The position numbers and the translations under genes were made by a program. A stretch of DNA of 64,000 nt, taken from contig JAFLST010000002.1 of the NCBI GenBank assembly GCA_022510815.1, positions 33,992-97,991 of the forward strand. Direction: 5' to 3'. Source of the stretch: Christensenellaceae bacterium. GTDB taxonomy: Bacteria > Bacillota > Clostridia > Christensenellales > Aristaeellaceae. Under the pieces are notes generated by a model. That model was not told the origin of the DNA. It ran no database searches and saw only the letters and a list, made by a program, of their open reading frames with translations. Shown one piece after another: positions 17,799-26,880 of the stretch (position 1 is the stretch's first letter; each line of letters begins with the position of its first letter).

Positions 17799-18297
17799 GG
17801 GCGGTATCTCCTTGATCTGGAATGAGTGCGCCGCGCCAGACGGATAAGAGTCTGGGCAGCGTCCACGCGGCGTTGGCGGGGCTGGTGGAGGGCAGGGTCG
17901 CGGCGGGCATACCTGTAATAGGCTGCAGGTATTTCGCGTAGAGCTTCCCCGACAGCGACCCGTTGCACAGGATTGTCTGAATGTCAGCGGCCTGCAGCAC
18001 GCGGCTGATGTCGACGGGCGCGGCGTTTCTCACTGTCGCGTCCGAGGAGCCCGTGATGTCGCAGGAGGCGATCACGTCCCACAGCGCGAGGCCGTGCCGC
18101 AGGATCAGCGCCCGTCTGTCCGGAACAGTCATGGGCACCGGCTCGCCGTACACCTCCGCCAGCACGCGCCAGAAGCGGTTCTGCGGATGACCATAGTAGA
18201 AGCCCTGCTCCCGGGACTTGACCGACGGGAAGCTGCCGAGAATCAGAATCCGGCTTTCCGGCGAAACCACCGGGTCAAAGGGATGGGCGGCGGTCAT
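17791..18297 (-). CDS. DNA-deoxyinosine glycosylase (uracil-DNA glycosylase superfamily)
   Basis: This 168-residue protein carries the superfamily motif 1 as ILILGSFPS, the YYGHPQNRFW segment and the motif 2 equivalent LPSTSPANA. This combination is typical of the family-6 hypoxanthine-DNA glycosylases that remove deaminated adenine from DNA. It would act in base excision repair in the cytoplasm. The start at 18297 overlaps the stop of the upstream acetyltransferase (ATGA), and its own end overlaps the MBL gene, so it is embedded in an operon with no other repair gene. A mismatch-specific or uracil activity cannot be ruled out from sequence. Confidence 0.85.
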   Translation of the reverse strand: MTAAHPFDPVVSPESRILILGSFPSVKSREQGFYYGHPQNRFWRVLAEVYGEPVPMTVPDRRALILRHGLALWDVIASCDITGSSDATVRNAAPVDISRVLQAADIQTILCNGSLSGKLYAKYLQPITGMPAATLPSTSPANAAWTLPRLLSVWRGALIPDQGDTAHV

Positions 18298-18821
18298 GGC
18301 GCATCCTCAATGTGCAGCTTGTAGTACTTCGCCGGGAAGGTCTCGCTGCCGTCGAATCGGCTGTACTCGCCAAAGTGATCGAAAACCAGGCCGCACTTCT
18401 CCATCACGCGGCCCGAGGCGGGATTGGCGATGGCATGCTCAGCCTGAAAGTCGCATATGCCGAACTCCCGATGCGCAAAGTCGATCATGGCGCGGGTGGC
18501 CTCCGTGGCGTAGCCCTGATTCCAGCAGTCGCGCCGCAGGTTGTAGCCGAAGACCCATGCGGCTGTGTAATCCTTCGGGCTGACGTCGCCGCTGCCGATG
18601 AGCAGTCCGTTCGCCTTGCGCACGAAGCCGAAAAGATAGTAATGCTCCTGCTGGATGGCAGAGGCGATCCACTGCCGGACGGGTTCGACCTCGGTGTAGA
18701 GGTTATACGGCATGAAGCGGTTGACCTCCGGATCGGAGAGCCATACAAAGGCGGCCTCCGCATCGCTGACGGTCAGGGGGCGCAGGATAAGGCGCTCCGT
18801 TTCAAGGGTGTAGCTGTGCAT
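18294..18821 (-). CDS. GNAT acetyltransferase, RimJ/RimL type (tandem copy 2)
   Basis: This 175-residue protein begins MHSYTLETERLILRPL, the classical N-terminus of RimJ/RimL-like N-acetyltransferases, and contains the acetyl-CoA loop region RRDCWNQGYATEA and the NPASGRVMEKCGL motif. It is a close paralogue of the next gene upstream: both share MHSYT.ETERL, FVWLSDPEVNRFMPY and GSETFPAK.YKLH. The substrate is unknown. ATG 18821 with AAAGGAA upstream is preferred over the in-frame TTG at 18836. It overlaps the DNA glycosylase by 4 bases. Confidence 0.9.
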   Translation of the reverse strand: MHSYTLETERLILRPLTVSDAEAAFVWLSDPEVNRFMPYNLYTEVEPVRQWIASAIQQEHYYLFGFVRKANGLLIGSGDVSPKDYTAAWVFGYNLRRDCWNQGYATEATRAMIDFAHREFGICDFQAEHAIANPASGRVMEKCGLVFDHFGEYSRFDGSETFPAKYYKLHIEDAP

Positions 18822-18832
18822 AGGTATTCCTT

Positions 18833-19354
18833 TCAATCCAGATGCAGCTTGTAGAACTTCGCGGGGAAGGTCTCGCTGCCGTCACGCTTCGAGTAGTTGA
18901 TGTCACGATCATAGACAAATCCGCAGTGTCTGAGTACGCTGCCGGACGCGGGATTCGCGACGGCGTGCTGGGCTGTGAAATCCCGCACACCGAGGGAGTG
19001 ATAAGCAAAGCTGAGGATGCCCCGCGCCGCTTCGGTGGTGTAGCCCTGCCGCCAGCAGTCTCGGCGAATGTTGTAGCCGAGGGTCCAGCTGCCTGTTTCG
19101 GGCGCAGACAACCGGACGCTCCCGCTGCCGATGAGCAGGCCGTCAGATTTGCGCACGAAGCCCCAGATATAATTGTCGATCAGTTCATCCAGTGAGAGAA
19201 TCCACTGCCGGGCCTCCTCGACACTCGAAAACAGCAGGTAGGGCATGAAGCGGTTGACCTCAGGGTCGGAGAGCCAGACGAAAGCCGCCTCTGCGTCGTC
19301 GGCATTCAGCGGCCGGAGCAGCAGGCGCTCTGTTTCAAAGGTGTAGCTGTGCAT
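18833..19354 (-). CDS. GNAT acetyltransferase, RimJ/RimL type (tandem copy 1)
   Basis: This 173-residue protein is paralogous to the adjacent gene at 18294-18821 over its whole length, with the same start and the same C-terminal ETFPAKFYKLH. The acetyl-CoA loop is RRDCWRQGYTTEA. The two copies differ mostly in the middle (substrate-side) segment, suggesting divergence after a local duplication. The start ATG 19354 lies 5 bases after the stop codon of yhbY, with GGAG inside the end of yhbY as ribosome site. Confidence 0.9.
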   Translation of the reverse strand: MHSYTFETERLLLRPLNADDAEAAFVWLSDPEVNRFMPYLLFSSVEEARQWILSLDELIDNYIWGFVRKSDGLLIGSGSVRLSAPETGSWTLGYNIRRDCWRQGYTTEAARGILSFAYHSLGVRDFTAQHAVANPASGSVLRHCGFVYDRDINYSKRDGSETFPAKFYKLHLD

Positions 19355-19359
19355 GCGGA

Positions 19360-19647
19360 TTACTCCAGCACGATGCGGGGATTCTCCTCACTGGGTCGGT
19401 ACATCACAAACCTGCGGCCGATGCACTGGACAGGCTCCGCGCCGAGCTGGGCGCACAGCTCCACCAGCGCCTCCCGGGCAGAGAGAGGGGATTCCTTCTG
19501 CACGCAGCCCTTGATAAGCTCCCGGGCCTCCAGCGCGTCGCTGGCCTGCTTGATGGTGCCCGGCACGATGCCGTCCTTGCCGATGTAGAGAATGGTATCC
19601 ATGGTGTTGGCCATACCGCGGAGCATGGCGCGCTGCTTGCTGGTCAT
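19360..19647 (-). CDS. yhbY: YhbY/CRM-domain ribosome-associated RNA-binding protein
   Basis: This 95-residue single CRM domain has the GxxG RNA-binding loop as GKDG near residue 24. The family binds pre-50S subunits. Position directly after obgE (12-base gap), another 50S assembly factor, supports a ribosome-assembly role; the obg-yhbY pairing is conserved in Firmicutes. ATG 19647 follows AAGGAGAATCACCA. Confidence 0.93.
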   Translation of the reverse strand: MTSKQRAMLRGMANTMDTILYIGKDGIVPGTIKQASDALEARELIKGCVQKESPLSAREALVELCAQLGAEPVQCIGRRFVMYRPSEENPRIVLE

Positions 19648-19659
19648 TGGTGATTCTCC

Positions 19660-22324
<2,665 letters not shown>

Positions 22325-22343
22325 GATTCCGCGACCTCCTCCG

Positions 22344-22616
22344 TCAAATCCTGTGCATCGCGTCAAAGATGTCCATGCGCTGCATATGGATGGTCATGCT
22401 CAGCTCGTCGCGCACGGGCTGGAGCGCCTCGTCAATGGCGGAGAACTCCATGTTCGCGCCGTCGAGATCGACAACCATCATCATGGTAAAATATCCGCCC
22501 AGAATGGTCTGGGTGATATCGAGAATGTTGATGTTCATTTCGGAGAGCTTCGTTGCCACCCGCGCGATGATGCCCGTCGCGTCCATGCCGGTGACGGAGA
22601 TGAGAGCCTTGGTCAT
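22344..22616 (-). CDS. ACT-domain protein (UPF0237)
   Basis: This 90-residue protein is essentially one ACT domain ([18 protein letters not shown] start, [11 protein letters not shown] strand, MVVDLD), like the small regulatory UPF0237 proteins. ACT domains bind amino acids or related small ligands, so it may sense a ligand for its UPF0210 partner; that link is inference. GAGGAGG precedes ATG 22616. It is the first gene of the long minus-strand run down to the MBL gene. Confidence 0.93.
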   Translation of the reverse strand: MTKALISVTGMDATGIIARVATKLSEMNINILDITQTILGGYFTMMMVVDLDGANMEFSAIDEALQPVRDELSMTIHMQRMDIFDAMHRI

Positions 22617-22663
22617 GGGAATACCTCCTCGAATGCTGAAGTGGACATATTCAACCAGTATCA

Positions 22664-22692
22664 ATGATAAAAGGAAGAAATGGTTTTGTCAA
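22664..22692 (-). promoter_or_regulatory. Promoter of the ACT-UPF0210-obgE run
   Basis: On the minus strand a perfect TTGACA (22687-22692) stands 17 bases from TATCAT (22664-22669). No other good promoter is seen until 16920, so eight tightly spaced genes may depend on it. Confidence 0.85.
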
Positions 22693-22694
22693 GG

Positions 22695-22721
22695 AAAAAG
22701 CGCGGGACAGCAGTCCTGCGC
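22695..22721 (-). terminator. Terminator of the VOC gene
   Basis: The arms GCGCGGGAC (22700-22708) and GTCCTGCGC (22713-22721) pair with one G-T, followed on the minus strand by TTTTT. It ends just before the promoter of the next operon. Confidence 0.8.
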
Positions 22722-22741
22722 CTTACGCTGATGAATCGTTG

Positions 22742-23119
22742 TCAGCCCCATATCACGAGGCAGAAGGGATGTCCTGCCGGATCGAGAAGCGTCAGCCAAT
22801 CCTCGTCGCTATACTGGGTGGGAGCCGCCGTCGCGCCGAGGGAAAGGGCTCTGTCGGCCATGGCCCGCAGCTCAGCCAGGTCGGAAACGCCGAAGTCCAG
22901 ATGCGCCATCATCTGTTGCCTGCCGCGCTCCGTAGGCCAGACGGGCGGCTCGTAATCCTCCTCGAGCTGAAAGGCGATCCCCATGCCCGTCTCGGGGCAT
23001 TCAATCCGGACAAACTCGCCCTCATCGAACGCGATGGGCCAGCCCAGCAGCGCCTGATAGAAACTTAGCAGGCGGCGAACGTCGGGGCACTCGAGAATCA
23101 CGGTTTTCAATGTCAGCAT
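22742..23119 (-). CDS. VOC (glyoxalase/bleomycin resistance) superfamily protein
   Basis: This 125-residue protein has the paired beta-alpha-beta pattern of a single VOC domain: an N-terminal TVILECPDVRRLLSFYQALLG and a C-terminal DPAGHPFCLV. The length is normal. Members include metal-dependent lyases, dioxygenases and drug-binding proteins; no specific substrate can be assigned. AGGAGGGA precedes ATG 23119. It is monocistronic and divergent from the zinc-ribbon gene. Confidence 0.88.
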   Translation of the reverse strand: MLTLKTVILECPDVRRLLSFYQALLGWPIAFDEGEFVRIECPETGMGIAFQLEEDYEPPVWPTERGRQQMMAHLDFGVSDLAELRAMADRALSLGATAAPTQYSDEDWLTLLDPAGHPFCLVIWG

Positions 23120-23177
23120 CGCCTATCCCTCCTCGCTCCCATGATAGCATCGGCCTGTCCGCGCGTCAAGACGGCCC

Positions 23178-23206
23178 TTGCGAAAACGCGCCGCCGGTGA
23201 TACAAT
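23178..23206 (+). promoter_or_regulatory. Promoter of the zinc-ribbon/TPM operon
   Basis: TTGCGA (23178-23183) and TACAAT (23201-23206) are 17 bases apart, with TGA as an extended -10. Confidence 0.8.
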
Positions 23207-23244
23207 ATCGGCATACGCAATGATCAAGAAGGGAGGGGTCGAGG

Positions 23245-24279
23245 ATGAGCGCCAGCATGACCTACAAGTGTCCGTCCTGCGGCGGCTATCTGGAGTTCGA
23301 TCCGGCGCGGCAGCGCTTTGCGTGCCCCTATTGCGGCCGGGCGTATGACGAGGCGGAGCTTGGGCAGCCGCAGACGACTGCGCAGGAGACGCCCATGCAG
23401 GCACCGTCGGGCATGCGCGGCTATCACTGTCAGATGTGCGGCGCGGAGATCGTCGTCGGCGAGACCACCGCAGCTACCCGCTGCTATTACTGTCACAACC
23501 CGGTGGTGCTCACGGACCGGCTGTCAGAGGAGTTCAGGCCGGACGGCGTGGTGCCCTTCTGTCTCCAGAAGAAGGAAGCTGAGCAGCGGTTCAGGAAGTT
23601 TGTGGAACGCAAGACGTTCATCGACCGGGAGTTCTTCTCCACGGCACAGCTCGAGGATTTCTCCGGCGTGTACTACCCCTATTGGTATGGCGATGTGGAG
23701 GGCGCCGCGTCCTTCGATGGCGAGGGCACCCGTACCAGCGTGGTGGTCGGGCCGAGAGAAACGGTGACGACGACCCGCGTCTTCCGTGTGAATCGCGAGG
23801 GAAGGCTGACCTTCCGCAACATGGCGCGCAAGGGCCTGTCTTCGGTGGACAGGCAGCTCTCCGACGGCATTCACCCCTACCGCATGGAGGAGCTGAAGGA
23901 ATTCTCCGGCGCGTACCTGAGCGGCTTTCTGGCGGAGCGCCGGGACATCGACAAGGCCGACGTACAGGCGGAGATGGAGAAGGAGGCCAACGGCTATGCC
24001 GCTTCGCTCATGAGGAGCGGCGGATCCTTCAACAGCCTGACGGGCCGCACCAGCTTCCGGGCGGATAAGGCCCGCATGCGCAGCGTGCTCCTGCCCGCGT
24101 GGGTGCTGACCTACAAGAGCGGCAAGGATGGCTCGCCCTACTATTATATGATGAACGGTCAGACCGGCGCGATCTGCGGCAAGCTGCCCATCAACTGGAA
24201 AAAGCTGCTGCTGACGGCGGCGGGCATCGGCGCGGGCGTGTTTGCGCTGCTGTGCGCGGGAGGGCTGCTGCTATGGTAA
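23245..24279 (+). CDS. Membrane-anchored zinc-ribbon protein
   Basis: This 344-residue protein has two zinc ribbons (CPSCGG and CPYCG at residues 9-30; CQMCG and CYYCH at about 62-80), a central domain with an YYPYWYGDVEG motif and a C-terminal membrane helix (about 322-343). It resembles the TFIIB-type zinc-ribbon proteins found beside TPM-domain proteins in Firmicutes; their role is not established. ATG 23245 follows GGGAGGGG. It overlaps the TPM gene by 7 bases, so the two products likely act together at the membrane. Confidence 0.8.
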   Translation: MSASMTYKCPSCGGYLEFDPARQRFACPYCGRAYDEAELGQPQTTAQETPMQAPSGMRGYHCQMCGAEIVVGETTAATRCYYCHNPVVLTDRLSEEFRPDGVVPFCLQKKEAEQRFRKFVERKTFIDREFFSTAQLEDFSGVYYPYWYGDVEGAASFDGEGTRTSVVVGPRETVTTTRVFRVNREGRLTFRNMARKGLSSVDRQLSDGIHPYRMEELKEFSGAYLSGFLAERRDIDKADVQAEMEKEANGYAASLMRSGGSFNSLTGRTSFRADKARMRSVLLPAWVLTYKSGKDGSPYYYMMNGQTGAICGKLPINWKKLLLTAAGIGAGVFALLCAGGLLLW

Positions 24280-25112
24280 AAAAGCTGATTTGCCTGCTGG
24301 CGGTCTGCCTGCTCCTGCTGCCCTGCGCGGCGCTGGCGGAAAGCCGCGTATTTGACAACGCGAACCTGTTTACTGTCTCAGAAATCCAAGAGCTGGAAGC
24401 GTACGTCGCGCAGCTTCGGGAAGACTACCAGATGGACATTGCCGTGCTGACCAGCGATGCGGTCCCGCTCAACCGAAGCAGCGATTACGCGGATACGTTC
24501 TATGAGGAGCACGACCTCGGTACAGGGCAGAATCATTCGGGCTTTATGTTCATGATCGACATGAGCAACCGGGTGCCGACCATCACCACCGAGGGCGACA
24601 TGATCGATCTCATCACAGATCATCGCCTCGACACACTGCTGGACGTCGGGTATGACGATCTGGCCCGGGGCCGCTATGGCAGCGCCGCCATGAGCGTTCT
24701 GCGGCAGTTGCGCAGCTACCTGCGCGAGGGCCGCGAAAAAGGACAGTTTCGCTACGATGCGGAAACGGGCGTGCGGCTGACGGGGTACTACAATCCGCTG
24801 ACGCCCGGGGAAATCCTGCTGGCTGTCATCGCGGCCGTGGCCGTGGCAGCGATTTTCATCATGTCCGTGTCGGGCAGCTATCAGCTCAAGGGCGGCACTT
24901 ACCGCTACAATCTGGCGGACAACGCCTCCCGGACGCTGACCCGGGATGAGGAGCATTTCGTCACCCAGCGCGTGACCCGGCATAAGAATGCGCCGCCGCC
25001 TTCCAGCGGTCCTCACAGCGGCGGTCACAGCAGCAGCCACAGCCGCGGCAGCGCGGTGCATCGTTCCTCCAGCGGCCGCGTCCATGGCGGCGGCAGCGGC
25101 AGGAAATTCTGA
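24273..25112 (+). CDS. TPM-domain membrane protein
   Basis: This 279-residue protein has a signal peptide (cleavage likely after CAALA near residue 21), a TPM domain (about 25-165: VFDNANLFT start, FMFMIDMSNR strand), a membrane helix at about 184-205 and a Ser/His/Gly/Arg-rich tail ending GRVHGGGSGRKF. TPM domains occur in photosystem repair and YgcG-like proteins; bacterial roles are poorly defined. The ATG lies inside the end of the zinc-ribbon gene. The tail is low complexity and may bind surface polymers or nucleic acid; that is speculation. Confidence 0.85.
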   Translation: MVKKLICLLAVCLLLLPCAALAESRVFDNANLFTVSEIQELEAYVAQLREDYQMDIAVLTSDAVPLNRSSDYADTFYEEHDLGTGQNHSGFMFMIDMSNRVPTITTEGDMIDLITDHRLDTLLDVGYDDLARGRYGSAAMSVLRQLRSYLREGREKGQFRYDAETGVRLTGYYNPLTPGEILLAVIAAVAVAAIFIMSVSGSYQLKGGTYRYNLADNASRTLTRDEEHFVTQRVTRHKNAPPPSSGPHSGGHSSSHSRGSAVHRSSSGRVHGGGSGRKF

Positions 25113-25148
25113 CCTGCGCAGGAATGTTCTGGCGAAGGGAAATTGCCC

Positions 25149-25177
25149 TTGACAGCCCGACGCGGGGCGCATATAAT
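25149..25177 (+). promoter_or_regulatory. Consensus promoter of the 6S-like RNA
   Basis: A perfect TTGACA (25149-25154), a 17-base spacer and a perfect TATAAT (25172-25177) stand in front of a stretch with no reading frame that has a ribosome site. This is the strongest promoter in the window. Confidence 0.9.
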
Positions 25178-25183
25178 GGAATC

Positions 25184-25380
25184 AAGGAATGCTCCTGAGG
25201 TGTGCGACAGCGCTCCGGTTTTCCCCACATTTCAAAAAATGGAGCCCGGGTCCAAGCCTTGCAATGTCATGCCCCCGTTCGTCAGGACGCCAGGGGACGG
25301 CAGAGGCAAGCGGCAGGGCACCTACCTGCTTAACATAGCGGGTGAAAAAACGGCGCGCATCGGCATCTTGGGGCATTCGA
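25184..25380 (+). ncRNA. ssrS: Probable 6S RNA (RNA polymerase-binding regulator)
   Basis: This is a roughly 195-base noncoding transcript behind a consensus promoter. The ends pair: GAATGC at 25187-25192 with GCATTC near 25373-25378, continuing through CTCCTGAGGTG against CATCTTGGGG with G-U pairs. Inside, CCTTGC pairs with GCAAG and CCCC with GGGG around an apical stem, giving a long rod with internal bubbles, the 6S architecture. 6S RNA mimics an open promoter and binds sigma-A RNA polymerase. SRP, RNase P and tmRNA signature motifs are not seen. The assignment is from structure and context, without a covariance search. Confidence 0.65.
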
Positions 25381-25385
25381 GCATG

Positions 25386-25417
25386 AAAAAGAGCAGAGGA
25401 TCATTCCTCTGCTTTTT
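25386..25417. terminator. Bidirectional terminator between the 6S-like RNA and the XRE gene
   Basis: The hairpin AGCAGAGG (25392-25399), loop ATCATT, CCTCTGCT (25406-25413) is flanked by AAAAAG on the left and TTTTT on the right, so it can stop transcripts from both strands. Confidence 0.88.
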
Positions 25418-25419
25418 GT

Positions 25420-26355
25420 TTACCTGTGTCCGGCAAGCTGCTTGTCCCGGGCGGCTTTCAGCATCTTCTGCGGCATGGCCTGCTCGTGAATCATTCCTTT
25501 TTTCATGAGCCAGTCGATGATGCGCTGCCATGCGGCGATCTCCTCGTCATATCGCCCCAGCTCATCGCAGCAGAAGGCCGTGGAGAACAGCGGGTCGACG
25601 AAGTCCTCGTTGACGGACAGCGCTTTGTTCCAGCAATCAAAGGCCTCGTCATAGCGGTGAAGGGCCCGGAAGGCGTCGCCCGCACAGGTGTAGAGCGCCG
25701 CGTGGCCTTCCGGGAAGCGCAGCATGGCTTGCTCGAATACTTCGATGGCCTTTGCGTATTCCCCGGCGAAGTGGTAGGCGACCATGAGCGCGACATGGTT
25801 GTTGACGTCGGCGGGATCCTCCCGCAGGCTCTCCTGCTCCCGCTCGATGCTTTCCTGCGACCGGCCAATCCGGGAAAGCAGCAGGATTCTTTGCTGCCGG
25901 GCGCTGTAGCAGGCGTTGTCGCCAGCCTTCTGCGCGATCACTTTGTCATACTGCTCCAGCGCCTTGTCGCGGCAGTAATACATGTGATATTCATAGAGGA
26001 CGCCATAGGCGCGCACGTCGTCGAGGGTGTAGCTGCCGCCGTCAAAGAGCTTCTTGAACTCCGCGTCGGCCCGGATGAAGTCGTCCTGATTATGAGACTG
26101 CTCAAAGACCGACAGCAGCCGGATGGCATTATTCGCATAGGCCTTCATATCCTGCCGGAACAGGTCGTCAATGCTGGTGCCGAAATACTGCGCCAGAGCT
26201 GGCAGCATCATGGTGTCGGGCACGGTGACGGCATTCTCCCACTTGCTCACGGCCTGAAAGGAGATGTTCAGCGCCGTTGCCAGCTGCTCTTGAGTGACGC
26301 CCTGCGCCTCCCGCAGCGCACGGATGTTGCGGGCCAGATAGTCTTTGGGAATCAT
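25420..26355 (-). CDS. XRE-family regulator with TPR-like C-terminus
   Basis: This 311-residue protein has an N-terminal helix-turn-helix of the XRE/Cro type (about residues 8-62, TQEQLATALNISFQAVSKWEN) followed by tetratricopeptide-like helical repeats to the end. The same layout is seen in peptide- or ligand-responsive regulators of Firmicutes. Nothing adjacent suggests a specific target. ATG 26355 follows AGAGGAGG; a longer in-frame reading to 26388 overlaps the promoter. It is monocistronic with a shared terminator. Confidence 0.9.
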   Translation of the reverse strand: MIPKDYLARNIRALREAQGVTQEQLATALNISFQAVSKWENAVTVPDTMMLPALAQYFGTSIDDLFRQDMKAYANNAIRLLSVFEQSHNQDDFIRADAEFKKLFDGGSYTLDDVRAYGVLYEYHMYYCRDKALEQYDKVIAQKAGDNACYSARQQRILLLSRIGRSQESIEREQESLREDPADVNNHVALMVAYHFAGEYAKAIEVFEQAMLRFPEGHAALYTCAGDAFRALHRYDEAFDCWNKALSVNEDFVDPLFSTAFCCDELGRYDEEIAAWQRIIDWLMKKGMIHEQAMPQKMLKAARDKQLAGHR

Positions 26356-26386
26356 GGGCTGCCCTCCTCTTTGCTTTGATGACACC

Positions 26387-26414
26387 ATTATACAGGTCTG
26401 TCCGGGCGAATCAA
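26387..26414 (-). promoter_or_regulatory. Promoter of the XRE regulator gene
   Basis: On the minus strand TTGATT (26409-26414) and TATAAT (26387-26392) are 16 bases apart. Confidence 0.75.
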
Positions 26415-26605
26415 TAACCGGGCAGGGGAACGCGGACTCACCTCAGAGTTGAGGCGCTGAGGAGGCGCTATGGTTATCATGCCGTCACAATGCAGGAAAG
26501 CATATCGCGCAGGGAGCGTTCATCAGCGACGAGCCGCAGGGTCAGCTTGCTGGCTTTCATTCCGTTTCGCGTTCAAAACATGCGCTGTCATCTGCGGTCA
26601 ATCCC
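26415..26605. other. Noncoding stretch without a recognised gene
   Basis: Between two divergent promoters I find no gene with a ribosome site. The only structure is a short dyad CCTCA (26441-26445) GAGT TGAGG (26450-26454). A 27-codon minus-strand frame starting near 26562 lacks a Shine-Dalgarno site. Confidence 0.5.
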
Positions 26606-26635
26606 TTGACAAAAACGCGGAAAATTGGTTATAAT
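26606..26635 (+). promoter_or_regulatory. Promoter of the metG T-box transcript
   Basis: TTGACA (26606-26611) and TATAAT (26630-26635) are 18 bases apart, directly upstream of the T-box leader. Confidence 0.88.
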
Positions 26636-26643
26636 ATCGACGC

Positions 26644-26859
26644 AATGAAGGAAAGAGTACCGTGCGGGAAGCGTCAAGAGAGCCGCGGCAGGTGAGAGGC
26701 GGCCGTGAAGCGCGCGGGAACATGGCTCCGGAGCACCTCGGCTGAAGGGGAGTAAGCCGGGGCGGGTCGCGCCGTTATCCGCAGGAGAAGCGATAAATCA
26801 GGGTGGTACCGCGAGTTGAAACGATGCTCGCCCCTTTGAAGCAGGGGACGAGTTTTTTT
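26644..26859 (+). promoter_or_regulatory. Methionine T-box riboswitch
   Basis: The leader contains the T-box core GGGTGGTACCGCG near 26802, whose TGGT pairs with an ACCA tRNA end. The Stem I hallmark GAGAG segments occur around 26689-26720. An ATG triplet in GGGAACATGGCTCC near 26732 is the likely Met specifier codon. A terminator hairpin CTCGCCCCT / AGGGGACGAG with seven T's (26827-26859) overlaps the antiterminator position. Uncharged methionyl tRNA would bind and allow metG transcription. The exact specifier bulge was assigned by eye. Confidence 0.9.
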
Positions 26860-26880
26860 CGTATCAGGAGGATGAGCGAC

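Noticed and set aside
26480..26562. Minus-strand 27-codon frame in the gap before the metG promoter
   Set aside because: No Shine-Dalgarno site and no recognisable relative; too short to support.
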